A DNA stretch of 22,418 nucleotides from UBA8106 sp913052135. GTDB lineage: Bacteria; Acidobacteriota; Vicinamibacteria; Vicinamibacterales; UBA823. The notes below the pieces were generated by a model. The model was not told the origin of the DNA. It saw only the letters and a program-made list of their open reading frames with translations, and did no database searches. The stretch lies in assembly GCA_913052135.1 (NCBI GenBank), contig CAJXDY010000039.1, forward strand, positions 1 to 22,418, written 5' to 3'. Both the position numbers and the translations under genes were made by a program. Each line of letters opens with the position of its first letter. Positions within the stretch are counted from its first letter, which is position 1. This document shows, in pieces, positions 1 to 7,295 of the stretch.

Positions 1-68
1 GAGAGTCCCGATTTCTGAATCAAGCGTATGATGTCAACAAGATTAGAAGGTTGGACCGAAAAACGGAC

Positions 69-1067
69 ATGAGCGTGACCACCTCGGCCGAGACTAGACC
101 AACCCATCGAGACATCGGCCTGTCGATTGATCGAAACTCCAAGATTTCCTTGACCCGCCAGCTTAAGCAACAGATAATTTCCAAGATTTACTTCGGCATC
201 ATTCGTGGATCTTCAAAACTTCCATCAGTTCGTGAATTATCCGGTCGACTGAAGGTAAATCCAAAAACAATACGCAAAACGTATCACGAGTTACAAAATG
301 ACGGATACCTAATAATTAAACCGCGAGTTGGTGTAGTCGTTAAAACCCCAGTAATTAACAGTGATCGACTGGACACTCACGTCAAAAGAATTAAATTTGT
401 ACGTCAGAATATCCTAGAGGCTTCCGCCTTGGGCCTTTCTCCACAACAATTGGTCACACTGATTCAAAAACTCGATAATCCACCTGATCGCAAACAGCTG
501 TCAGTCGTTGTCATAGAGTGTAACCGGGAGCAAAATCAGTGGTTCGCAAACCAAATTAAGTCAACCCTCAACATCACTGCTCATGAGGTGTTGCTCGAGG
601 AACTTGCAAATCCAACAGACGATGTAAAGGATCGCCTCATTAAGGCTCAGTGCTTTGCAACAACGCATTTTCATTGGAACGCCGTTTGCGAATATACCCA
701 GCGCAATAATAAGCCATTACTGCAGCTAAGACTGGCGCCTCAAGCCTTTAAGACCATCATAGACATTGCAAAGATTGAACCTGTGGGCTTCTTTGCCAGT
801 GACAATAAATTTCTTCAGGGAATGCAGCGCGCGTTAATGACCGTAGCGCCAAAGTTAAAAGAGGAACATCTCCTCACAGCTGATATTAATAATCCAAAAC
901 AAGTTCGCTCGGTAACAGCCCAAATCAACACTGCCTTCGTATCCCCGCTCTGTGTTGATCAAATTTCTGACTTAAATGCAAAAGTCCAAGTGCAAACACT
1001 TGCCTTTAAGCGAATGATCGCTCTGGAATCCATGGATACTCTTCAAGCTGCCTTACTTATGGAATAA
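69..1067 (+). CDS. GntR-family transcriptional regulator with long C-terminal effector-like domain
   Basis: A DNA-binding regulator, 332 aa from the ATG at 69. Residues about 27-92 form a GntR winged helix: a helix rich in Q/K, then LPSVRELSGRLKVNP, KTIRKTYHELQNDG and a wing ending in KPRVGVVV. The remaining 240 residues have alternating beta/alpha character and are much longer than the short YtrA-type tail. They are probably a ligand-sensing domain, but I recognise no effector. A TTG at 51 opens the same frame, but the AGAAGG before it touches the codon, so I prefer ATG 69; neither start has a good ribosome site. The nitroreductase start lies 22 bp after the stop on the same strand, so the two probably form one unit and the regulator may control it. 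Sampled GC is about 40-48%, lower than most of the window. Confidence 0.82.
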   Translation: MSVTTSAETRPTHRDIGLSIDRNSKISLTRQLKQQIISKIYFGIIRGSSKLPSVRELSGRLKVNPKTIRKTYHELQNDGYLIIKPRVGVVVKTPVINSDRLDTHVKRIKFVRQNILEASALGLSPQQLVTLIQKLDNPPDRKQLSVVVIECNREQNQWFANQIKSTLNITAHEVLLEELANPTDDVKDRLIKAQCFATTHFHWNAVCEYTQRNNKPLLQLRLAPQAFKTIIDIAKIEPVGFFASDNKFLQGMQRALMTVAPKLKEEHLLTADINNPKQVRSVTAQINTAFVSPLCVDQISDLNAKVQVQTLAFKRMIALESMDTLQAALLME

Positions 1068-1089
1068 AGGTTTCATAAAGAACTTTAAT

Positions 1090-1824
1090 ATGACTGAAAA
1101 GAAACAAGAGCGCTACGACGCATTAATGGAAGTTGTCCGTAGCCGAATGACAAATCGAGCGTTCGCGCCTTGCGAGATTCCTAAGAAACATTTCGAGCTG
1201 GTACTTGAAGCAGCCCGTCACGGACCATCAGGTGCCAACTGTCAACCCTGGCACTACATCATCGTGACCAATCCGACTATTAAGCAAAAGATTGGGCAGT
1301 TGTTTGTCGAGGAACAGCAAACCAGGGCTGCTCTTAAAATGGGGTTTCCTACGCCTAATTACAACGGGATGAAAACAGCCCCTGGATTCATCGTCGTTGC
1401 CACAGACTATCGTCTGATACGAGCATTTCCCACACTGAAAGACAATTCTGATCTTGCACAGCGATACGAACGCAATGCCAAGAGCATTTTACTGCAAAGT
1501 GTTGCAGCATCAACTATGTCTGCACACCTAGCGGCAGCAGCACTCGGGTATGCTGTCTGGTGGGTCACTGCAATTGGCCAAGAAGAGATCCAAGAAAAAA
1601 TCAGGCCTCTTTTACATATTCCTGACACGATCTCCCCGATAGATATCATGTGCTTTGGACCTCCACTAAAACCGTCATACAAAAGATGGAAGAAGCGACT
1701 GGATCAGATCGCGAACTGGGATCGTCTTAATCCAGATAACGTAATGTCTGACGAAGAAATCGATTTATGGATAAAAACTACGCGCCACAAAGTGATGTAT
1801 AAAGACGAATCAAAAATCGATTAA
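1090..1824 (+). CDS. Nitroreductase-family flavoprotein
   Basis: A 244-aa member of the FMN-dependent nitroreductase superfamily, predicted to be cytosolic. The N-terminal half carries the family pattern: a helix with VRSRMTNRAFAP, then ARHGPSGANCQPWHYIIVT, which matches the FMN phosphate/ring-binding start of these enzymes. The later AAAALGYAVWWVTAIG segment and the IDIMCFGPP strand correspond to the conserved core and C-terminal motif. The tail after FGPP is about 50 residues, rich in W, K, R and D, and longer than in minimal nitroreductases. The substrate cannot be deduced: family members reduce nitroaromatics, quinones or flavins, or dehalogenate. It directly follows the GntR regulator and is convergent with the sulfurtransferase, with only 33 bp between stops. 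Confidence 0.85.
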   Translation: MTEKKQERYDALMEVVRSRMTNRAFAPCEIPKKHFELVLEAARHGPSGANCQPWHYIIVTNPTIKQKIGQLFVEEQQTRAALKMGFPTPNYNGMKTAPGFIVVATDYRLIRAFPTLKDNSDLAQRYERNAKSILLQSVAASTMSAHLAAAALGYAVWWVTAIGQEEIQEKIRPLLHIPDTISPIDIMCFGPPLKPSYKRWKKRLDQIANWDRLNPDNVMSDEEIDLWIKTTRHKVMYKDESKID

Positions 1825-1857
1825 TGTTGACGCTACGGGGCGTGGCAGGTTGGTCTG

Positions 1858-2706
1858 CTATTTCTGTTTCCGTGCTACTGGTCGTCTAGGATCACTACAC
1901 CATTCACTCCAAGAACCAGCGTATAGCTTGGCACCGCTTAATCCAGCGTGTTCCATGGCGAGTAGATTGTGACAGGCAGTGACGCCGGATCCACAGTAAC
2001 AAACGAGACGAGACGGCTGAAGATCATGAAATAGTTGGTCGTATATCAAACGTAGTTTTACTGGTTCGATAAACGAGCCATCTTCTGTCACATTGTTCGC
2101 ATAGTGATGGTTCATTGCTCCTGGTATGTGTCCAGCCACCGAATCGAGAGGTTCCGTTCCACCGGCGTAACGGTCAGGCGATCTTGCGTCAAGGATGCGA
2201 TGTGTGGAGTCGCTGAGCAATGCCTGAACTTGGGACGCACCGACAAGCATGTCAGGGTGAGGATTTGCGGTAAAAACCACTGGCGCTCGCCTTTCGACAG
2301 CAGTCTGTAGGGGTTTCGCTTCCTGGTTCCATGTCGTAATTCCGCCATCGAGCACAGCAACTGCGTCATGACCCAGATACCGTAACATCCACCACAATCG
2401 ACTGGCGAAAATACCATTCGACTCGTCATAAGCTACAACTTGCGTTTCGTGATTAATCCCAAATTTTCCAAAAGTATCTTCCATCACGGCGATTACAGGT
2501 AAGGGATGTCGACCATTACGACCAGTTGGAGCACCTGAAAGATCGCGATCGAGATGCGCATACACGGCACCTGGAATATGATTCTCTTTGTAAGACTGCT
2601 CTCCCGATGTCGTATCTGACAAGTCGAAACGGCAGTCAATGATGACCCATGTCTGGTTAGTCAGATTGGCTTCAAGAAGATCTGATGAAATCAAAGTACG
2701 GTGCAC
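1858..2706 (-). CDS. Two-domain sulfurtransferase (rhodanese / 3-mercaptopyruvate sulfurtransferase type)
   Basis: A 282-aa tandem rhodanese protein that transfers sulfane sulfur from thiosulfate or 3-mercaptopyruvate to a thiol or cyanide acceptor. The N-terminal structural domain (about 1-135) has WVIIDCRFDL and HIPGAVYAHLDRDLSG. The C-terminal catalytic domain (about 150-282) has ILDARSPDRYAG, GHIPGAMNH and the active loop CGSGVTAC with catalytic Cys at about residue 238. A CGSGVT loop is typical of mercaptopyruvate sulfurtransferases (SseA type) rather than the charged CRKGVT loop of thiosulfate enzymes. The start is a GTG at 2706; an upstream ATG at 2725 is out of frame. No clear ribosome site is seen. 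It is divergent from the OsmC-like gene across a 70-bp gap that must hold both promoters. Confidence 0.9.
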   Translation of the reverse strand: MHRTLISSDLLEANLTNQTWVIIDCRFDLSDTTSGEQSYKENHIPGAVYAHLDRDLSGAPTGRNGRHPLPVIAVMEDTFGKFGINHETQVVAYDESNGIFASRLWWMLRYLGHDAVAVLDGGITTWNQEAKPLQTAVERRAPVVFTANPHPDMLVGASQVQALLSDSTHRILDARSPDRYAGGTEPLDSVAGHIPGAMNHHYANNVTEDGSFIEPVKLRLIYDQLFHDLQPSRLVCYCGSGVTACHNLLAMEHAGLSGAKLYAGSWSEWCSDPRRPVARKQK

Positions 2707-2776
2707 GACAGAGCGAGAATACCATGTTAAATAATCACGAGCGACGAAAACAAGAATCTCAGAGGAGAATCTAACA

Positions 2777-3214
2777 ATGTCTCAAAACGATGGAATGTCC
2801 GTTGTTGTTCGAGGAGCAGCGGATATTCTTACTCAAGCAATTGAGGTCGGACCGCATCAATTGCTCGGCGACGAATTAGTCGAGTATGGTGGATCTGCTA
2901 AAGGACCATCACCGTACGAGTATTTATTGGTTGCTCTTGGCACGTGTACCTCAATGACATTACAACTTTACGCGAATCGTAAAGGTTGGCCGCTTGAAAG
3001 AGTCACTATACGACTTCGACACACAAAGGTTGCTACAGGCAACACCACAAACGACACGAAGGCAAAGAATGCCTTCGATTGCATTGAACGAGAAATCGAA
3101 CTGACTGGCATGTTAGACGATGCTCAGCGGCAACGACTACTTGACATCGCGAGAAAGTGTCCCGTAAACCGTACACTAAAATCTGAGATTGATATTCAGA
3201 CGCGGCTTGGATGA
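2777..3214 (+). CDS. OsmC/Ohr-family protein (possible thiol peroxidase)
   Basis: A 145-aa OsmC-family protein. Members of this family reduce organic hydroperoxides with a reactive Cys pair. Both conserved cysteines are visible: C57 in the helix ALGTCTSMTL and C128 in KCPVNRTL. The segment GPSPYEYLLVALG before the first Cys is the family signature. The subgroup looks like YhfA/OsmC-like single-domain proteins rather than Ohr. The ATG at 2777 has a strong ribosome site, AGAGGAGA at 2761-2768. It is divergent from the sulfurtransferase, which fits a thiol/persulfide redox theme, although that functional link is inference. It converges on the TRAP permease, with only about 21 bp between the two stops. 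Confidence 0.88.
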   Translation: MSQNDGMSVVVRGAADILTQAIEVGPHQLLGDELVEYGGSAKGPSPYEYLLVALGTCTSMTLQLYANRKGWPLERVTIRLRHTKVATGNTTNDTKAKNAFDCIEREIELTGMLDDAQRQRLLDIARKCPVNRTLKSEIDIQTRLG

Positions 3215-3235
3215 CAAGGGTAACTTATAACCGCG

Positions 3236-5077
3236 TTACAACCAATTCACCAACCAAAGGGTCAGCCACGGCACGTAGGTGATGATTAATACGCCAATTC
3301 CCAAGATGGCCAGAAGCGGAAGAGAGGCCCGGTACACCTCGAGAAGCGGCCGGTTAAATCGGTAAGACGCCAGAAACAGATTCAGCCCGACCGGTGGTGT
3401 TAAATAGCCCAACTCAAGATTGGCGATAAATATGATTCCAAGATGAATCGGGTCAACGCCGAACTGTTCCGCCACCGGCACAATGAGCGGCACCACGACA
3501 AAAATTGCCGAGAAAATATCCATCATGCAGCCGACCAAGAGTAGAAAGACATTAAGCGCTAACAAAAACAAAATCCGCGAGCCAATATATTCCTGTGACC
3601 ATTCCACCACACGTAACGGCACCTCAGCGTCCACAAGATACGCCGTGAAACCCACAGCCACTCCCAGGATGATAAGCACTCCACCGATCAAGACAATGCA
3701 TTCCTTAAACGCCTGATGTAATCCACGAACAAGTGCGAAGTCGCGATGTATCACACCAGCTATGACAGCTGCATACAACGCGGTGAATGCTGACGTTTCA
3801 ACGAGCGTTGCCCAGCCACTAAAAAGTACGCCTAGCACCACCACAGGCAGACTCAATTCCCACTTCGCATCCCACAGGGCCGCACGTGCTTTCACCCACT
3901 CGAACGCGTGACGACCGGCACCCGTGATTAACCCTTCCCTCATACCCCACGCTCCTACGAGGAGCAAGAGTAAGAGCCCGGGTATAATCCCGGCGACAAA
4001 CAATTCATCTGGTGCTACCTGGGCAACGATCGCGTACAGAATGAGCGGCATGGCGGGGGCAAACAACAGGCCTAATGATCCGGATGCCGTCAACAGCCCA
4101 ACTGAAAACCGTTCTCGATAGCCTTCCTTGAGTAGGGCTGGAAATAGCAATCCTCCCAACGCGAGAATCGTCACACCGGACCCACCTGTGAACACCGTAA
4201 AAAAAGCACATAAAACAACACAGACGATCGGTGTACCCCCCGGGATCCAACCGACGAGTGCACGAAACACGCGCAGTAAGCGTTCTGAAGACCTACCTTG
4301 AGCCAGAATAAAACCGGTCAACGTGAAAAGTGGAATAGCTGGCAAGTGTGGCTGCGTAGCCAAACTATAGGTTTGCACAATGACGAGTGCCGGAAGGTCT
4401 CCGTCGCCCATGTAGGACAGAACTGCTGCACCGCCTAAGATGGTAAAGATAGGGGCACCGAAGACTGCGGCCACGAGTATGAGGAGAATCAACGGCCACA
4501 CAGGTACCGTGGCCAAAAATACAGACTGACTGAGCCAATAGCCCAAAGCTATGCCTGCAGCAGCTACGGTTCGACCATTCCAAGCCGCCGAAGAGCGCCA
4601 GGCTAGCCGAACTGCGATCAGCAGGAACGACACCGGCAACACCAGTTGAGCGATCCAGACTGGCACGCCAGCGGTGACCATGGAGCCGGCATCCTTATCA
4701 AGTAATACGAGATCAATGGCTCCAACGGCGAGAATCGTACAAACCGCGGTGCCCACAAACGCCGAGAAGATCTGCGTCAAATCACGCACCGTACCAGCTG
4801 GAATAAATGTTGCAGTCGCCAGGGCAATCAGTTTGCCCTCACGTGCAGCCAAAGCCGCACCGAGAAATGCAACCCACAGCGTCAAATGCTGCACTATAGA
4901 AATCGAGCCAGGAATACCACCAGCGATAAGGGGTCGGACGACAATCTCTAACAACGGCAACAGCATCATCGCCGCAAGAGCACAGTTGGCAAGAATCTCT
5001 TCGACTGACTTTAAGCGCAGAGAGTGGGATCGGATTAGCCCGGCAGACCAAGAGGCGATGCTTGAGGTGTAAGTCAT
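3236..5077 (-). CDS. TRAP transporter fused small-large permease (DctQM type)
   Basis: Membrane part of a Na+-coupled TRAP transporter, 613 aa. Residues about 24-170 match the DctQ small permease (four predicted helices, with GIPGSISIVQHLTLWVAF and AAREGKLIAL). About 185-613 match DctM, with TASGSLGLLFAPAMPLILYA and the late segment IANLELGYLTPPVGLNLFLA. Fused QM permeases are usual in TRAP systems that carry a T-component. The start is odd. Residues 3-18 are encoded by a 46-bp antisense copy of the neighbouring dctP gene, family similarity begins only at about residue 24, there is no Shine-Dalgarno site before the ATG at 5077, and an in-frame TAG lies just upstream. I found no better start. 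The fold from residue 24 on looks intact, so translation of the native start is the open question. Confidence 0.88.
   Translation of the reverse strand: MTYTSSIASWSAGLIRSHSLRLKSVEEILANCALAAMMLLPLLEIVVRPLIAGGIPGSISIVQHLTLWVAFLGAALAAREGKLIALATATFIPAGTVRDLTQIFSAFVGTAVCTILAVGAIDLVLLDKDAGSMVTAGVPVWIAQLVLPVSFLLIAVRLAWRSSAAWNGRTVAAAGIALGYWLSQSVFLATVPVWPLILLILVAAVFGAPIFTILGGAAVLSYMGDGDLPALVIVQTYSLATQPHLPAIPLFTLTGFILAQGRSSERLLRVFRALVGWIPGGTPIVCVVLCAFFTVFTGGSGVTILALGGLLFPALLKEGYRERFSVGLLTASGSLGLLFAPAMPLILYAIVAQVAPDELFVAGIIPGLLLLLLVGAWGMREGLITGAGRHAFEWVKARAALWDAKWELSLPVVVLGVLFSGWATLVETSAFTALYAAVIAGVIHRDFALVRGLHQAFKECIVLIGGVLIILGVAVGFTAYLVDAEVPLRVVEWSQEYIGSRILFLLALNVFLLLVGCMMDIFSAIFVVVPLIVPVAEQFGVDPIHLGIIFIANLELGYLTPPVGLNLFLASYRFNRPLLEVYRASLPLLAILGIGVLIITYVPWLTLWLVNWL
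5024..5069 (+). repeat. 46-bp inverted repeat, copy inside the permease start
   Basis: This arm reads GTGGGATCGGATTAGCCCGG onward and is the reverse complement of 5415-5460 at 45 of 46 positions. The first 40 bases (5024-5063) match without interruption, the single mismatch is at 5064, and five more bases match. It encodes residues 3-18 of the permease on the minus strand, while on the plus strand it spells the dctP peptide WDRISPADQEAML. Because that peptide belongs to the DctP family, this arm is the derived copy. The mismatch changes what would be an in-frame TGA in the permease frame into TCA (Ser). Confidence 0.95.
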
Positions 5078-5098
5078 CGGCTATGTTTCGGCAAAATC

Positions 5099-5140
5099 AA
5101 AAAAAGGGCAGCCTTCCTGTCATTTTATCGAAATGACTGG
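5099..5140 (-). terminator. Stem-loop plus T-tract between binding-protein and permease genes
   Basis: Positions 5116-5125 and 5131-5140 can pair: a ten-base stem with one A-A mismatch and a five-base loop. On the transcribed (minus) strand a run of seven T follows at 5105-5099, separated from the stem by ten bases. That spacing is longer than in a standard intrinsic terminator, so it may instead be an attenuator or an mRNA-stabilising hairpin that keeps binding-protein levels above permease levels, a known pattern in transporter operons. It lies in the 94-bp dctP-permease gap. Confidence 0.45.
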
Positions 5141-5171
5141 AAACCACCCGTCACACTACCCAACCAGCCAG

Positions 5172-6182
5172 TTACTGTGCACTACTTGCAGAATCTCGGT
5201 AAGCATTCCGCTCCCGTAACGCGAGGTCGAAAATATCATCAGGGACGGCTGTGCCCCGCCACGATGCTGCTAACCGTTCCGCTTCCAATCGAAACTCAGC
5301 TTCGGCTTCGGAGGTTAATTCAACGACAGTTAAGCCACGTTTCTTCATTTGCTCGATAGAATCGCGCTCCTGCAACGGTACATCCAGCATTAATTGAGCC
5401 TGAGCCTCTCTTGCCACCTGAAGCATCGCCTCTTGGTCTGCCGGGCTAATCCGATCCCACACTCGCGTCGTAACCACCGTCGCACCAACAACCGGAGCAA
5501 GGGGAAGATTCAACATATACGGCGTCTTGCTATACCACTGCATTAATAGGGCCACATAGGGTGGTACTGGATAAGCATTGATGAGTCCCGTATTTAATCC
5601 CATTAAAACATCAGAAAGCGCAAGCGGTTGAGGGTCGAAGCCATGCTGCTTGTACCATTGCACCATTCGATCATCGCCAGCAGACGTGAAAATCTTGTGT
5701 TGTTTGAGTGCATCAATACTGTCTGTTTTGTCGGCCGTGAAAAAATGTGCCCACCCGGCATGGCCCCAATTAAGAAGTACGAACCCTTCCCTCGCTAGCA
5801 CCTCGGTCAAGGCGGGTGTCAATTTCTCCAATACGTAGAACGCTTCCTCATAAGACTCAAAAAAGAACGGAATCCCGAGGACACTAAACGCATCGTCAAT
5901 CTGAGTGAGGCCAGGTTGGCCAAGAGCGGCAGCCTGTGGTCGACCGAGCTTAAGGCGCCGCAATAAAGTTGATTCGTCATTGGCACCGGCTAGCACCCGC
6001 AGTCTGACACGTCCATCGGTTACAGTTGACCAATTAGCGCCCATCTGTTTCAAAGACTTATCCCACACTGAATTCGCCGGTAGCACCATGCCTAATTGGA
6101 TGGTCGTGCGCTGAGCAACTACCACGCTCGAAGCGACAACAAACGCTAGCAGAAGTGTGACCAGTAATGATTTAACTTTCAT
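5172..6182 (-). CDS. dctP: TRAP transporter substrate-binding protein (DctP family)
   Basis: Periplasmic solute receptor of the TRAP system, 336 aa. It begins with a Sec signal peptide (KVKSLLVTLLLAFVVASSVVVA, cleavage predicted after about residue 23). The mature protein has family features: IQLGMVLPANSVWDKSL near the N-terminus, GIPFFFESYEEAFYVLEKL, VLLNWGHAGWAHFFT, LSDVLMGLNTGLINAYPVPP, and the helix VWDRISPADQEAMLQVA at about 240-257. The ligand is probably an organic acid or similar carboxylate, as for most DctP proteins, but cannot be specified. The ATG at 6182 has GGAG eight bases upstream. It begins 11 bp after the T-component stop, so the two are co-transcribed. The segment 5415-5460 inside this gene is the apparent source of the antisense copy in the permease gene. 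Confidence 0.9.
   Translation of the reverse strand: MKVKSLLVTLLLAFVVASSVVVAQRTTIQLGMVLPANSVWDKSLKQMGANWSTVTDGRVRLRVLAGANDESTLLRRLKLGRPQAAALGQPGLTQIDDAFSVLGIPFFFESYEEAFYVLEKLTPALTEVLAREGFVLLNWGHAGWAHFFTADKTDSIDALKQHKIFTSAGDDRMVQWYKQHGFDPQPLALSDVLMGLNTGLINAYPVPPYVALLMQWYSKTPYMLNLPLAPVVGATVVTTRVWDRISPADQEAMLQVAREAQAQLMLDVPLQERDSIEQMKKRGLTVVELTSEAEAEFRLEAERLAASWRGTAVPDDIFDLALRERNAYRDSASSAQ
5415..5460 (-). repeat. 46-bp inverted repeat, source copy inside dctP
   Basis: Second arm of the inverted repeat, the reverse complement of 5024-5069 with one mismatch at 5420. It encodes residues about 241-256 of the binding protein in the normal reading frame. The peptide here is a regular part of DctP proteins, so this arm is the original. 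The arms are 345 bp apart. Confidence 0.95.
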
Positions 6183-6193
6183 CCACGCGTCTC

Positions 6194-7093
6194 CTATTCA
6201 AAAAACAGATCGTCAATATGATCTAAAAGATCTCGAGCCAATTTTTGCGAAACTAAATTCAGCAAGCGATAGCTCTTATCCTCATCTGGATCCACTGCAA
6301 GGGCGTCGTTGAGTAACCGTTCAAATTCCTCGCGATCATCAGCTCCTCGAGCTACGGCTGCGAATGTTACGTACACAGATGCATCCTGTCCATCCGATAA
6401 CTCCACTGCTCGCTCAAAATGTTGGCGCGCCCGGCTTGCTGAACCTCCCATTTCTTGCGGCAAGGCCTCAAGCGGGATCAATGCACTGTGAATGGCACCA
6501 CGGTTGTAATCCTCGTCGAGTTCAATCGCGCGACCCAACAGCGCCTTGACAGCCGGAAGGTCGGCAACGAGTTCAGGATGGTCGAGACCATTCGATATAG
6601 CCAATCCCCATGATGTGCCTAGCCAGTACAGGGTTTCGACATCATCCAACTCAATATCCAACACCGCTACGGTTGGATCCCAAAGCAATTGACTGCCAAT
6701 ACCAGGATATGTGACATCTAATCTACGGAGACAGTAATCGCGTCCTCGAACGTACATTTTTCTGGCCCGCTCTCGTAACTCGAGTGCCAAATTGTAATCA
6801 TCCCACTCAGCCATTTCCGCATCGGCCTGGAGAAAGAGGTAGGCGTAAATGGTAAAACCGCTACAGGCACCCAACAAGATGTTCTTGTTCTCAGGAGATG
6901 AATCAAGAAGCGTTTCCATCGTCTTGAGTGAGAATGGCAGCGCATCCCGAACCAGTTCCGGGTCTTCGTCTGAGGCGTATACTGCTTCGGCTGAGCCAAA
7001 AAATTTACCTGCTGTATTTGCAACCATGCCATTGATCAAGGCGCAACCCGTCGACAGACAAGTAAAGCCAATGATCGCAAATCGCAGCAGCAT
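6194..7093 (-). CDS. tatT: TRAP transporter T-component lipoprotein (TatT family)
   Basis: A 299-aa lipoprotein of the TatT family, a helical TPR-like protein that forms a complex with the TRAP binding protein in tetratricopeptide-associated TRAP systems (the Treponema Tp0956/Tp0957 type). The signal peptide ends in a lipobox LSTGC with Cys 17 as the likely lipid anchor. The body is almost all helical, with repeat-like segments such as ALELRERARKMYVRGRDYC, AVKALLGRAIELDEDYN, ARQHFERAVELS and FERLLNDALAVDPDEDKSY. A TTG at 7105 extends the frame by four codons, but GAGGAG sits inside that extension, four bases before the ATG at 7093, so ATG 7093 is the better start. It is first in the TRAP operon. 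Confidence 0.87.
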   Translation of the reverse strand: MLLRFAIIGFTCLSTGCALINGMVANTAGKFFGSAEAVYASDEDPELVRDALPFSLKTMETLLDSSPENKNILLGACSGFTIYAYLFLQADAEMAEWDDYNLALELRERARKMYVRGRDYCLRRLDVTYPGIGSQLLWDPTVAVLDIELDDVETLYWLGTSWGLAISNGLDHPELVADLPAVKALLGRAIELDEDYNRGAIHSALIPLEALPQEMGGSASRARQHFERAVELSDGQDASVYVTFAAVARGADDREEFERLLNDALAVDPDEDKSYRLLNLVSQKLARDLLDHIDDLFFE

Positions 7094-7268
7094 CGATCTC
7101 CTCAAACCTCTATAAATGTAAGGCTAATTAGTTGTTCGATGCACCATTAAGTCCGAACCTGCACTGGTAACAAGGAACCGTAGGGCATGCCTTGAATAAA
7201 ATCATTCGCTACCAGAGTCCGAGTCTGGAGATTTAGTGGAAATGTTCGGAATCTGCTGGCGTTAGAGG

Positions 7269-7287
7269 CAGGCGCTGTTCGCGCCTG
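7269..7287 (-). terminator. GC-rich stem-loop downstream of korB
   Basis: CAGGCGC at 7269-7275 pairs perfectly with GCGCCTG at 7281-7287 around a five-base loop. It lies 9 bases after the korB stop, in the 202-bp gap before the TRAP operon. No T-run follows on the minus strand, so it may act as a 3'-end stabiliser or a weak or Rho-assisted terminator rather than a classical intrinsic one. Confidence 0.4.
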
Positions 7288-7295
7288 ACCGGAGC

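Noticed and set aside
4674..5072. Plus-strand ORF of 132 codons whose last residues match DctP
   Set aside because: It is antisense to the permease. The DctP-like end comes only from the inverted 46-bp copy, and the rest has no family similarity.
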